From UBA1124 sp963933095 (GTDB taxonomy: Bacteria; Pseudomonadota; Gammaproteobacteria; Pseudomonadales; Cellvibrionaceae), in NCBI GenBank assembly GCA_963933095.1, contig CAWVSV010000011.1:1-37739 (forward strand): a stretch of DNA of 37,739 nucleotides, given 5' to 3'. The notes beneath the pieces are model-generated. The model did not search any database, was not told the origin of the DNA, and saw nothing but the letters and a program-made list of their open reading frames with translations. Made by a program: the position numbers and the translations under genes. The number at the start of each line of letters is the position of its first letter. Within the stretch, counting starts at the first letter, position 1. Of the stretch, positions 1 through 9,152 are shown piece by piece.

Positions 1-50
1 ACTGAGGCGATAAGTTTGCATTCGCAACAGGTTATGCAGACATAGCCATA

Positions 51-89
51 AAAAAGCCCGCTTTCTTGTTGTAAGAAAGCGGGCTTTTT
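51..89 (-). terminator. Rho-independent terminator downstream of rhlB
   Basis: An 11-bp perfect stem (55-65 with 75-85) closes a 9-nt loop and is flanked by A5 on the left and T5 on the right, so it can work in both directions. It lies just beyond the stop codon of the minus-strand helicase gene and most likely ends that transcript. Confidence 0.85.
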
Positions 90-108
90 GAGTACCAATA
101 CAGGTTTA

Positions 109-1497
109 CTAGCGACGGCGTTGACCACTTCCACGACGGTTATCTCGTGGCTGGCTCTGCGGTTTGCTATCAAGTGCACGTTTGGGCCTGGGGCCCATCG
201 CTGGAGTTTTGTACAGCAGTTCCAGCGGCGGCATTTCGCATTTCAGTTTCTCGCCCAGCAATTTTTGAATCGGCTCCAGACGAAAAGCATCGTCCTCGCA
301 GGCTAGGCTAATAGAGGTACCTAGCTTGCCAGCGCGCCCGGTGCGGCCGATGCGATGAACGTAATCTTCTGGTTCTTCCGGCAGAGTGTAGTTAACCACG
401 TGACTGATGCCAGCGATATGGATGCCGCGACCGGCGACATCGGTAGCCACCAGCACTTTGAGCTTGCCGCTTTTAAACTGCTCTAACGTACTGACGCGCT
501 TAGTCTGCGCCACTTCGCCCGAGAGCAGACCGGCGGCGATATTGTGGCGTTCCAAAGTCTCGTGCAAGCGGCGGCACTGGTCGCGGCGGTTGGCAAAAAC
601 AATCAAGCTTTCGACATTATCCTGCTTCAATAAATTGTACAAAATGGTGTATTTCTCATCACTCGCTGATAGGTATACGCGCTGGTCCACGGTATCGGTG
701 GCCACAGATTCAGGCTCTATTTCAATGCGTACCGGCTCTACCGTCCACTGCTCGGAAAGAGTGTTAACCTCGGGGGTAAAGGTGGCTGAGAACATCAGCG
801 TTTGACGATTTTCACGACGCGGAAGCTGACGCAAAATATTGCGCACCTGCGGAATAAAACCCATATCTAACATGCGATCGGCTTCATCGATCACTAGTAT
901 CTCAACTTGATCAAGATAGACATCGCGGTTGCTACAGAAATCCAATAAACGGCCGGGAGTCGCCACTAAGATATCGCACAGTTCACTGCCAAGCTTTTGC
1001 TGTTGTTTAGCGTAATCCATTCCGCCGACCAACGCGTGAACTTTTAAATCAGTGTGCTTGACAAACTCTCGAGCATCGTCGGCAATTTGCATCACCAGCT
1101 CACGCGTCGGCGCAATAATCAGCGAACGCGCCTCACCGGCATAGCGCTCGCCCTCAATTGGATTGCGAATCAAGTCATCGATAATCGCCAGTAAAAATGC
1201 CGCTGTTTTACCGGTACCTGTCTGCGCTTTACCGACCACATCATGGCCGTTGAGCGAGTGCGGTAAAGACACCGCCTGAATGGGCGAGCAGTATTCAAAA
1301 CCTAGGTCGGCAATGCCGTGCAGCAACGTATCGGGCAGATCCAAATCATGAAAACGGGTCTTGCCCTCTTCGGGTGCCACCACATATTGAGACGCATCCC
1401 AAGCGACGACCGCCGCAGGTGAGCCAGATTGTTTGTGGTTCTGACGAGAATTGCCATGTGAATGCTGATTCTTACCGCCAGACGTCTTGTCTTTCAA
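109..1497 (-). CDS. rhlB: DEAD-box ATP-dependent RNA helicase, RhlB type
   Basis: This is an ATP-dependent RNA helicase of the RhlB group; in Gammaproteobacteria RhlB unwinds RNA for the RNase E degradosome. Visible motifs are the Q-motif region near residue 70, Walker A AQTGTGKT at 91-98, DEAD at 204-207, SAT at 237-239 and HRIGRTGR at 381-388. The first 45 residues and the C-terminal tail (Arg/Gly/Gln/Ser-rich) look disordered and basic, as expected for RNA binding. The start is a TTG at 1495-1497 with AGGGG about 8 nt upstream; no ATG fits. At 462 aa it is somewhat longer than E. coli RhlB (421). It is divergent from the MATE gene. RhlE is the main alternative name, but the spacing and C-terminal half look more like RhlB. 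Confidence 0.85.
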   Translation of the reverse strand: MKDKTSGGKNQHSHGNSRQNHKQSGSPAAVVAWDASQYVVAPEEGKTRFHDLDLPDTLLHGIADLGFEYCSPIQAVSLPHSLNGHDVVGKAQTGTGKTAAFLLAIIDDLIRNPIEGERYAGEARSLIIAPTRELVMQIADDAREFVKHTDLKVHALVGGMDYAKQQQKLGSELCDILVATPGRLLDFCSNRDVYLDQVEILVIDEADRMLDMGFIPQVRNILRQLPRRENRQTLMFSATFTPEVNTLSEQWTVEPVRIEIEPESVATDTVDQRVYLSASDEKYTILYNLLKQDNVESLIVFANRRDQCRRLHETLERHNIAAGLLSGEVAQTKRVSTLEQFKSGKLKVLVATDVAGRGIHIAGISHVVNYTLPEEPEDYVHRIGRTGRAGKLGTSISLACEDDAFRLEPIQKLLGEKLKCEMPPLELLYKTPAMGPRPKRALDSKPQSQPRDNRRGSGQRRR

Positions 1498-1562
1498 GAT
1501 TGATACCCCTACTGTGGCGCGCCAAAAAGTAGGTGGGCGCGTCTCTATACATAAAAAAGATA

Positions 1563-3035
1563 ATGATTATATCACGGCCAATTACTCTGTCCCTTTCCCA
1601 GCTGACAGATCATAATAAAGATGAATTCATCAACTCGAGTTACCCCTTGCTCAGCACCCCCACAGCGACCAAAAATTCACGCCTAAAACGATTCCAAATA
1701 GAAAGCTCACGCCTGCTGCATTTAGGGCTGCCGTTGATTGTCGCGCATCTCGCCGTCATAGGCATGGCAGTCACCGACACGATTATGGCGGGCCAAGTTA
1801 GCGCTATCGATCTGGCTGGGCTCGCCATAGGTTCTGGTCTATGGGTCGCCGCCAGTGTCATGATCATAGGACTAATATCGGCGCTATCACCGATCATTGC
1901 GCAACTGCGCGGCGCCAAACGGCTCGATGAAATTCCCTTACAGGTGCAGCAGGGCATTTTTATTGCCGCCGCTATAGGTTTACTAATGACCTTAATACTT
2001 TGGCTTGCGCCGCTGTTACTTAATGCCATGACACTCGAGACAGAAGTGCGCAGAGTCGCCTCGGGCTATTTACAAATACTTGCATTAGCGGCACTACCTC
2101 TGGCGTTTGCGTCACTATTTCGTAACTGCAGCGAAGCTATGGGTTACACGCGCCCAACCATGATAATTAATCTGGGAGCATTTCTCGCCAATATAGTGCT
2201 TGATTACGCTTTAGTTTTTGGTCGCTGGGGCCTGCCTGAAATGGGCGGCATCGGCTGCGGCATAGCCACTATGGTTCTCAACTGGGTAATTTTGCTACTA
2301 TTTATTGGCGTTGTAAGCCGCCACAAGGGCCTGCAATCGCTGCAACTATTACGCCTGCCCAGCAGTATCAATACAACCGCTATTCGTCATCAGCTTCATA
2401 TCGGCCTACCTATTGCTGTAGGCGTTACCGGTGAGGTGCTTTTTTTCGGCATAATGGCACTACTACTGGCGCCATTGGGCGCTATTGTCGTGGGTGCGCA
2501 TCAAGTAGCACAAAATTTTGGCGCGCTTATCTATATGATCCCGCTAGGTTTGGCACAGGCCATCAGTATACGCGTGGCCCACGCAATGGGCTCGTCAGCG
2601 CCTCAACACGCCCGCAAAGCGGCTTGGACCGGCGTGGCAGTAGGCACTCTAATTGCTACTATAACTGCGCTAATAACCATTATTTGGCGCAGCGATATAG
2701 CCGCTATCTACAGCCCCGACTTACAAGTGCAGGCACTGGCCGAACAGTTACTGCTGTTTTGCTGCGCCTACCAAATCTTGGATGCTCTGCAAATTAGCGC
2801 CTGGGGCGCTCTGCGTGGCTATAAGGACACCCGTGCGGCCATGATCATACAACTAACCTCCTACTGGTTAATCGGTTTCCCCATTGGTTACAGCTTGGCA
2901 CTAACCGAATGGTGGCAGCCAATAACGGGACTGCCCGCCATGGGTGCACAGGGATTTTGGATTGGTATTATTTGTGGTTTAGCGGCAGCCATGGTCATGC
3001 TAAATGGACGATTGTGGAAAATAAGCCAGCCCTAA
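1563..3035 (+). CDS. MATE family multidrug efflux transporter (NorM-like)
   Basis: A polytopic inner-membrane exporter of the MATE family, which expels cationic drugs or metabolites using a Na+ or H+ gradient. The family signature is seen from about residue 45 on: a first helix ending in a VTDTIMAG motif, then ALSPIIAQLRGA, with about 12 hydrophobic segments in two related halves. The frame is open back to a GTG at 1533, but that would leave only 35 bp to the divergent helicase start. I prefer the ATG at 1563, and even this leaves about 40 residues before the conserved core, so an in-frame TTG further in is possible. Substrate cannot be read from the sequence. No obvious terminator follows. 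Confidence 0.85.
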   Translation: MIISRPITLSLSQLTDHNKDEFINSSYPLLSTPTATKNSRLKRFQIESSRLLHLGLPLIVAHLAVIGMAVTDTIMAGQVSAIDLAGLAIGSGLWVAASVMIIGLISALSPIIAQLRGAKRLDEIPLQVQQGIFIAAAIGLLMTLILWLAPLLLNAMTLETEVRRVASGYLQILALAALPLAFASLFRNCSEAMGYTRPTMIINLGAFLANIVLDYALVFGRWGLPEMGGIGCGIATMVLNWVILLLFIGVVSRHKGLQSLQLLRLPSSINTTAIRHQLHIGLPIAVGVTGEVLFFGIMALLLAPLGAIVVGAHQVAQNFGALIYMIPLGLAQAISIRVAHAMGSSAPQHARKAAWTGVAVGTLIATITALITIIWRSDIAAIYSPDLQVQALAEQLLLFCCAYQILDALQISAWGALRGYKDTRAAMIIQLTSYWLIGFPIGYSLALTEWWQPITGLPAMGAQGFWIGIICGLAAAMVMLNGRLWKISQP

Positions 3036-3706
3036 CACAAGAGACTACTCTTAATTCGTTATTACCCGCTTGGTATTTTCGCCTCCAACTACCCTATATA
3101 TAAGTATTCAATAAAGACTTTTAAATCGATATTAGCGGCAGGAAATCATTGAGCGGTTTATTCAGCTGAGTCCTCACAAAGCCACCCGGCAATATCAGAC
3201 TCGATTTGCCCGCGCTCAAACAGCTCGAGCTACAGCCTTATGTGGCTGCTCTGGTACATACACAAGCAATGGAGTATCACTAAAAGCAAAAGGGTCTCTG
3301 GAGAAAACTCTGCCTGACTAATTTTTGCTACTGCGAGCTAATTAGCCAAGTCATCACGGCCGCAGTCGCGGAGCTACTGTAGCTAGCCTTGAGGGTTCAG
3401 AGCCCTTCATAATAATGAGCACTGAGCGGCCGGCGGTACCACAATTATGCAACGCAGGGACTCGGTGCCAAACCGCCAAACGCATCGAACAGCTGAGCGA
3501 CAGCGAGCGTTTCGATTAAGCCTGTGGCCAACATGTTGCCTGCCAAAAAAAGACCAACAAGTTGCTACCGCGCAAACCAACTGGCACAACAGGTTATCGT
3601 TTGAGTAGGCCAAATAGGCGCTACCTGTCCAGAATTTGGGGCCTGTAATCAATCCCCTCTGGTGTTTCTAAACAGTAGTAGGGATCGACGGACACAGGCT
3701 CGGCAG
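3036..3706. other. 671-bp region without a convincing gene
   Basis: No ORF with good start, length and composition is present. A plus-strand frame from ATG 3415 reads 34 codons to TAA at 3517-3519, then stays open for another 42 codons to TAA at 3646-3648; the translation before and after the first stop looks protein-like, so a decayed small gene is possible. A minus-strand TTG-started frame over the same bases (3407-3652) is Cys-rich and unconvincing. I see no repeat, tRNA or clear terminator here. Confidence 0.5.
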
Positions 3707-4807
3707 TCACTCGTCAGTACTAGACTCTTTCGACAAGTCGAATAAATTACGGTATAAAACACCGACACTTAACATGGTTAAAGGCAGAGCCCAAATCAAA
3801 CCAATACCCAAAGGTATCATCGCCACTGCGAGAACAAGGCCCAGCAAAAGCCATAAACCCAGCACTGAAAACCAACATTTGTTGATGGCTTTTCTCGAGG
3901 TTTCAAGCGCCTCCCAAGGGCCAAGATCTTTATCTACTACCAGCACCAAAGCTAATGAATAAGCCACAATTAAGTATATTCCGGGAATAACCAACAACAT
4001 CAAACCCAACATAATCATTAGCACCATCAATAGATAAGTCAGCGCCAAGTTAAGTGTTTTAGGAAAATAGTTAAACACACTTAACGCAGAAACTTCGACA
4101 CCGCTGACCACTTTCACGCAGACTAAAATAAGACCGACGGAAATGGGCAGCATTATCAAGGTTTGAACCAGCTGAGACGTTATTATGCCGATAAGGCCAT
4201 CCGATGCCATATCATCAGCAGCACTACCAAACAAAAGATGCAACATTGTAGCCATCATTATTACCGCCAACACATACAGAGCAAAAGCCGCCCAGACAAG
4301 GCCTTTATTACCTGCCACATTCTGCCATGCGGTGGCGATAATATGGCTAATACGGGCATCACAATCGCCAATCTCAGCCTTGGCCAAAGATCCGTATTCG
4401 GAGATGTCGAGCGGCGACACTAAATCCGCTGCCGGCGTTTGATTAATACCACTCGCATCAGTATTCGCATCAATTTGATTGTCAGGCGCGACAGCTTCAG
4501 CGACCACATCTAATGCAGGCTCTGACTGCAGGGTCAATTCAGCAGCAACCGGAATTTTTGCCTCTAGCGACACTTCAGCACCGACTTGCTGCAAGGCTTG
4601 TTGAAATTTCTGCGCAACAGCCTCTGTCACATCGGGTTTTAACACAACCTTGGAAGATGCAAATATCTGCTCGACTTTGGCGCCGGATAATTTGAATAAC
4701 TTGGCAAAGCTAGCTTGTACCGACTCTAGTTCAAAGCCGTCGATAATAGTGCCGTAGAAAACTACGTCAAATAATGGCGTAGAGGGTTGCTCAGAAGAGT
4801 CTGACAT
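3707..4807 (-). CDS. Membrane protein with soluble N-terminal domain, unknown function
   Basis: Function unknown. Residues about 12-85 form a small soluble alpha/beta-like domain (starting FDVVFYGTIIDGF) of a kind I recall at the N-terminus of other proteobacterial membrane proteins. Residues 86-150 are an acidic, Ala/Asp-rich linker. From about 165 to 345 there are four or five hydrophobic blocks, with a PWEALETSRKAI motif before the last pair, similar in style to YciC/DUF975-type integral membrane proteins. The ATG at 4805-4807 has GGAG about 8 nt upstream. It follows moeB on the same strand with a gap of about 70 bp, so it may be the last gene of the hemA operon, a place held by murI in Pseudomonas. 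Confidence 0.7.
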   Translation of the reverse strand: MSDSSEQPSTPLFDVVFYGTIIDGFELESVQASFAKLFKLSGAKVEQIFASSKVVLKPDVTEAVAQKFQQALQQVGAEVSLEAKIPVAAELTLQSEPALDVVAEAVAPDNQIDANTDASGINQTPAADLVSPLDISEYGSLAKAEIGDCDARISHIIATAWQNVAGNKGLVWAAFALYVLAVIMMATMLHLLFGSAADDMASDGLIGIITSQLVQTLIMLPISVGLILVCVKVVSGVEVSALSVFNYFPKTLNLALTYLLMVLMIMLGLMLLVIPGIYLIVAYSLALVLVVDKDLGPWEALETSRKAINKCWFSVLGLWLLLGLVLAVAMIPLGIGLIWALPLTMLSVGVLYRNLFDLSKESSTDE

Positions 4808-4876
4808 GGGGGTATCTCCGTATACTCAAAATATTGTTAGGGAGGTTAACAGAGTATTTGGGAACTGTCAGCGGCC

Positions 4877-5647
4877 CTAGTCAATAGGGCGATCTGAGCT
4901 CTGATTACAGATTTTACAGCTAGGATCTTTTTGTAAATTAAGCTGGCGCCACTCCAAGCTCGCGGCATCGAGCAGAGACAACTTGCCCGTACTGGGTTGG
5001 TCAAAGTCAGCCAGTAATTTCAGTGCTTCCAGTGCCTGCATACTGCCGATAACACCGACCAATGGGGCCAATATGCCGCTCTCGGAGCAGGTTAAATTTT
5101 CGTTGTCGTCTTCACATAGATCATAGAGGCACGCATAGCAAGGGCTGTCGTCACTGCGGCTATCAAATACCGCTAATTGCCCTTCAAGGCGGATGGCGGC
5201 ACCAGAAACTAGCGGTGTTCGAGCCTCGACACAGGCTTTGTTAACTGCCATACGAGTACTGAAATTATCGCTGCAATCGAGTACCACATCGCTGTTGTGT
5301 ACTTCGCGCAGCAGCGCTTCGCCTTCGAGTGCGGCGTTAATAGTAACAATTTTTATATCACTATTAAGGCCGCGCAGCATTGTCGCTGCCGACTCGACTT
5401 TTAACTTACCCACTGTGTTTTCGCTATGAGCGATTTGGCGTTGAAGGTTGCTCGATTCGACCTTATCAAAATCAGCCAAGATCAAGCTGCCTACACCGCT
5501 AGCGGCCAGATACATGGCCGCAGGGCAACCCAAACCGCCGAGGCCAATAATTAATACTCGCGCCGCTAAAAACTTTTCTTGCCCGGCAATGTCGACTTCA
5601 GAGACCATAATCTGCCGTGAGTAGCGCAGTAATTGTTCATCGTTCAT
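4877..5647 (-). CDS. moeB: MoeB/ThiF/HesA family adenylyltransferase, probably molybdopterin-synthase adenylyltransferase
   Basis: An E1-like enzyme that adenylates the C-terminal glycine of a ubiquitin-like sulfur carrier (MoaD, or ThiS for ThiF). Seen: nucleotide-binding GLGGLG at about residues 35-40, the DFDKVESSNLQRQ segment, the two zinc CxxC pairs (CYAC and CKIC) and the conserved cysteine in TCSESGILAP. I chose the ATG at 5645-5647 over the upstream GTG (5657-5659) because it has AGGTG upstream and gives the usual family N-terminus MNDEQLLRYSRQI. Position after prmC matches moeB in Pseudomonas. ThiF cannot be excluded because no moa or thi gene is in view. Confidence 0.85.
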   Translation of the reverse strand: MNDEQLLRYSRQIMVSEVDIAGQEKFLAARVLIIGLGGLGCPAAMYLAASGVGSLILADFDKVESSNLQRQIAHSENTVGKLKVESAATMLRGLNSDIKIVTINAALEGEALLREVHNSDVVLDCSDNFSTRMAVNKACVEARTPLVSGAAIRLEGQLAVFDSRSDDSPCYACLYDLCEDDNENLTCSESGILAPLVGVIGSMQALEALKLLADFDQPSTGKLSLLDAASLEWRQLNLQKDPSCKICNQSSDRPID

Positions 5648-5732
5648 ATTGAATAACACCTAACAAAAGCTCTAATCCACTCTTTATCACTGAGGCGGTT
5701 GTAATAAATAAAGCAGCTATTAATGATAATCC

Positions 5733-6584
5733 CTAGCTCGGCCAGCACCCTAATGTTGCGCGATCATTGCCATTTAAATCTTTTTTACTTTTAACGCTGG
5801 CAAAGCCCGCCGCCATTAAGATATTTCTAACCGCTGCGGCCTGATTGTAACCATGCTCAAATAATAGATAACCGCCGGGATTTATAAAATCAATCGCAGC
5901 CGCAGTGATGTGTTTAATATCGGCCAAGCCAGCATCGTCGGCCACCAGCGCCGACAGTGGTTCAAAACTAACATCACCCTCGCTCAGATGATGGTCATCT
6001 TTATCGATATAGGGCGGATTACTAACAATTAAATCAAAGCTTTTGGCGCTTAGCTCCGACGCCGTTAACGCCGAAAACCAATTGCTTTGCAGCACCTGAA
6101 CATTATCAATGCCAAGCATTTTACGATTGGATTCTGCCAGATCGCAGGCCGCTTGCGATTGATCTAATGCGAACAAATGCCAAAGCGGTTTTTCACTCGC
6201 CAGCGCTAACGCAATCGCGCCAGTACCCGTACCCAAGTCGAGCACACGAATGTTTTGCTCTGAAAAGAGCTCGAGAGCCATTTCCACCAACAGCTCGGTG
6301 TCGGGGCGAGGAATTAAAGTAGAGGCATTAACCTGCAGCGATAACGACCAAAATTCACGCTCGCCGAGAATATAGGCGATAGGTTCGCCCTTTAAGCGCC
6401 GTGCAAAAAATTGCTCAAATATTGCCAATTGAGTGGACGTTAATTCTTTTTCCGGCCAGCTAAAAAAGTAACTGCGATCTTTATCAAATACGTGCGCCAA
6501 TAATAATTCCACATCAAGGCGCGCGCTGTCACTGACATCTTGCAACTGCACAGCGCGCAGTAAACAAGTTTTTATATCAGTCAA
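5733..6584 (-). CDS. prmC: Peptide chain release factor N5-glutamine methyltransferase
   Basis: Methylates the glutamine of the GGQ motif in RF1 and RF2 using S-adenosylmethionine, which raises termination efficiency. Seen: an N-terminal helical substrate-binding domain, the PRPDTELLVE segment near residue 92, SAM-binding DLGTGTGAIALAL at about 116-128 and the catalytic NPPY at 189-192. The start is a TTG at 6582-6584, 2 nt after the prfA TAG stop, which suggests translational coupling to its own substrate gene. The N-terminal alignment with known PrmC proteins supports this TTG. Length 283 aa is normal. Confidence 0.95.
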   Translation of the reverse strand: MTDIKTCLLRAVQLQDVSDSARLDVELLLAHVFDKDRSYFFSWPEKELTSTQLAIFEQFFARRLKGEPIAYILGEREFWSLSLQVNASTLIPRPDTELLVEMALELFSEQNIRVLDLGTGTGAIALALASEKPLWHLFALDQSQAACDLAESNRKMLGIDNVQVLQSNWFSALTASELSAKSFDLIVSNPPYIDKDDHHLSEGDVSFEPLSALVADDAGLADIKHITAAAIDFINPGGYLLFEHGYNQAAAVRNILMAAGFASVKSKKDLNGNDRATLGCWPS

Positions 6585-6586
6585 AG

Positions 6587-7672
6587 CTAACCACCACTTA
6601 AAGCGGCTAACTGATCGGCTTGATACTCGTTAATTAGCGGCCCGATAACATCATTCAATGAGCCTTCCATGACTTCAGCCAGACGGTACAAAGTTAAGTT
6701 AATGCGATGGTCGGTAACCCGGCCCTGAGGGTAATTGTAAGTGCGAATGCGCTCTGAACGATCGCCGGAGCCAACTAGGTTTTTGCGCTCTTCTGATATG
6801 CTGTCGGCTGCAGCACTCTCCTGCACATCCTTTAATTTGGTCGCCAACAACGTCATGGCGCGGGCTTTATTTTTATGCTGTGAACGCTGGTCCTGACACT
6901 CCACCACTATACCGCTGGGCAGGTGCGTAAGACGAATGGCGGAGTCGGTTTTGTTGACGTGCTGACCACCAGAGCCAGAGGCGCGAAAAGTATCGACACG
7001 CAAATCGCCCTTATTGATATTGATCGCTTCCAGTTCATCGGCCTCTGCCATAATCGCTACGGTACACGCAGATGTGTGAACACGACCCTGAGATTCAGTT
7101 TCTGGCACTCGTTGTACGCGATGGACACCGGATTCAAATTTCATTTTCGAATAAACACCGGCGCCCGTTACACGGCTAACAATTTCTTTATAACCGCCCT
7201 GTTCACTGCGATTTTCGGTGACTATTTCTAACTTCCAACCCTGCTTCTCGACATAGCGAGAGTACATGCGAAACAAATCACCAACAAAAATTGCGGCTTC
7301 ATCGCCGCCGGTGCCAGCGCGCACCTCTAAAAATACGTTTTTTCCATCGTTCGGATCCTTGGGCAGCAACAGCGTTTGCAACTCAAGTTCCAGTGGCTCG
7401 CGCAGCGCCTCAGCCATTTTTAATTCTTCTCGGCCCATTTCGCGTAAATCTGGATCCGACTCCTTTATCATCGACTTGGCCTCGACGATATCTTCCAATA
7501 CCTGGCGATAATTAGCGAAGCACTGTACCACCGGCTCAATTTCCGCATACTCTTTTGACAGTTCGCGAAACTTATTTTGGTCGCCAATAATGTCCGGATC
7601 CGACAAATGTGCCGCAACTTCATCATAGCGATCCTGCAAATTATCGAGCTTGTCTATTATCGATTCTTTCAT
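6587..7672 (-). CDS. prfA: Peptide chain release factor 1
   Basis: Reads UAA and UAG in the ribosomal A site and triggers peptide release. Seen: the codon-reading PxT tripeptide as PET at 190-192 within RVPETESQGR, and the universal GGQ at 235-237, whose glutamine is the PrmC target encoded by the next gene. Length 361 aa and the ATG start are as expected. It sits 37 bp after hemA and 2 bp before prmC in the conserved hemA-prfA-prmC order. PET instead of the E. coli PAT is a known variant and not odd. Confidence 0.97.
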   Translation of the reverse strand: MKESIIDKLDNLQDRYDEVAAHLSDPDIIGDQNKFRELSKEYAEIEPVVQCFANYRQVLEDIVEAKSMIKESDPDLREMGREELKMAEALREPLELELQTLLLPKDPNDGKNVFLEVRAGTGGDEAAIFVGDLFRMYSRYVEKQGWKLEIVTENRSEQGGYKEIVSRVTGAGVYSKMKFESGVHRVQRVPETESQGRVHTSACTVAIMAEADELEAININKGDLRVDTFRASGSGGQHVNKTDSAIRLTHLPSGIVVECQDQRSQHKNKARAMTLLATKLKDVQESAAADSISEERKNLVGSGDRSERIRTYNYPQGRVTDHRINLTLYRLAEVMEGSLNDVIGPLINEYQADQLAALSGG

Positions 7673-7709
7673 TTTATAGCCTGATAGGTAAAACGTATCG
7701 GTTCAATTT

Positions 7710-8966
7710 TTATTTCAAATCGTTCAATTCAAACAATTCGCGTGCAAGGCCGACCACATCGCTACGACCAGCAGCCGAGGCACCCTTGATAATAGTGGTC
7801 GGCGAGTGAATGAGTTTATTAGTCAAATTACGCGCCAACTGATTTAACACCACGCTTGCGTCGGCGCCACTTTCAAGCGCGCGCAAAGCTTTATCTAACT
7901 CCGTATCGCGTACCATTTCTGCTTTTTGTCGATAGGCTTTAATGGTTGCCACAGAACTCAATGCGCGCATCTCGCGCGAGTAGAGTGCCACCCCATCGGC
8001 AATGATACGCTCGGCGTGCTCGGCTGCCTGCTGCCGCGACTTGCGATTCTCGTCAATGACCCCTTGCAGGTCATCGACTGTATATAAATATACATCATCA
8101 AGTTCGGCGACTTCCGCTTCTATGTCCCGCGGGACAGCGATATCGACCATAAAAATAGGTTTATGGCGACGCTGTTTTAAGGCCGACTCCACTGCACCTT
8201 TACCCAGTAGCGGCAACTGACTAGCGGTGGAGGAAATAACAATATCGGCACGATGCAAGTGTTCGGGAATTTCGGCCAATAAAATTGCCTCGGCCGAGAG
8301 ATCATCGGCCAGCCGGCGGGCGCGGTCGAGCGTACGATTGGCGACAATAATGTGAGCGATACCGCAATTTTTCAGATGCCGAGCCACCAGTTCAATGGTC
8401 TCACCAGCGCCGATCAACAGGGCGGTATCCTCTTTTAAATCGGAAAATATTTGCTGCGCCAAAGTAACAGCAGCATAAGCGACCGATACCGGGTTTTCAC
8501 CGATTGCAGTCTCGGTACGCACGCGCTTGGCAATCGAAAAAATACGCTGAAAGGCGCTATGTAATATACCGCCAACGGTGCCAGCGCTACTGGCTACCGC
8601 ATAGGCCGATTTAATCTGACCTAATATCTGCGGCTCACCCAACACTAGCGAGTCTAGACCCGCCGAGACCTTCATCATGTGTTCAATAGCGGCTTCGTCG
8701 GTATGAGCATAATGGCAGTAAGCGAGCGCATCCACATCCAGGTGGTGAAATTGGGCCAGCCAAACCAACAAGTCATCCACACTGGCATCGCCACAAGCGT
8801 AAATTTCAGTGCGATTACAAGTAGACAGTATGGCCATCTCTTTAAAATCGGCACGACTACAGACCTGCTGCAGCGCCTGTTCGACCTGTTCTGGCGAGAA
8901 GGCCACACGCTCGCGCACATCCAACGCGGCGGTGTTATGGTTAATGCCAAGAGCCAACAATGTCAT
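7710..8966 (-). CDS. hemA: Glutamyl-tRNA reductase
   Basis: Catalyses NADPH-dependent reduction of glutamyl-tRNA(Glu) to glutamate-1-semialdehyde, the committed step of C5-pathway tetrapyrrole synthesis. Seen: N-terminal LGINHNTA, the catalytic cysteine C50 in LSTCNRTE, the GEPQILGQIK signature near residue 110, a Rossmann NADPH domain from about 180 (LLIGAGETIELVARHL) and a C-terminal helical dimerisation region. Start ATG, 418 aa. It heads the minus-strand operon and is divergent from the TPR lipoprotein gene. The 186-bp divergent spacer holds a small inverted repeat described separately. Confidence 0.96.
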   Translation of the reverse strand: MTLLALGINHNTAALDVRERVAFSPEQVEQALQQVCSRADFKEMAILSTCNRTEIYACGDASVDDLLVWLAQFHHLDVDALAYCHYAHTDEAAIEHMMKVSAGLDSLVLGEPQILGQIKSAYAVASSAGTVGGILHSAFQRIFSIAKRVRTETAIGENPVSVAYAAVTLAQQIFSDLKEDTALLIGAGETIELVARHLKNCGIAHIIVANRTLDRARRLADDLSAEAILLAEIPEHLHRADIVISSTASQLPLLGKGAVESALKQRRHKPIFMVDIAVPRDIEAEVAELDDVYLYTVDDLQGVIDENRKSRQQAAEHAERIIADGVALYSREMRALSSVATIKAYRQKAEMVRDTELDKALRALESGADASVVLNQLARNLTNKLIHSPTTIIKGASAAGRSDVVGLARELFELNDLK

Positions 8967-9017
8967 ATAAAGCTTATGTCGTTAGTCGCGAAGATTGATA
9001 AAAGGTGGCAATTGTCC

Positions 9018-9037
9018 GTGTTGCGAGACAGCAACAC
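9018..9037. repeat. Inverted repeat in the hemA/TPR-protein intergenic region
   Basis: GTGTTGC at 9018-9024 is the perfect reverse complement of GCAACAC at 9031-9037, with a 6-bp spacer. It lies about 50 bp upstream of the hemA start codon, within a divergent promoter region, so it could be an operator or a leader hairpin. No regulator can be named from the sequence. Confidence 0.35.
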
Positions 9038-9082
9038 AAGCTAAGCTGTAAACGATCAGCTGACTTTTTCCGCCTCATACCA

Positions 9083-9111
9083 TTTCACGGTGCTCATCTA
9101 CTGGTTATGAT
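9083..9111 (+). promoter_or_regulatory. Possible sigma-70 promoter of the TPR lipoprotein gene
   Basis: A TATGAT -10 box (9106-9111) lies 17 bp after TTTCAC (9083-9088), a weak match to TTGACA. It is about 40 bp upstream of the ATG at 9153, a sensible distance. The -35 box is poor, so this is only a suggestion. Confidence 0.3.
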
Positions 9112-9152
9112 GGTCACAGAACAGAGATAACGCTCACTCATTTAGGATTTCA

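Noticed and set aside
3407..3652. Minus-strand 81-codon frame in the region after the MATE gene
   Set aside because: TTG start without a good ribosome-binding site, Cys/Trp-rich unlikely composition, and antisense to a more protein-like frame.
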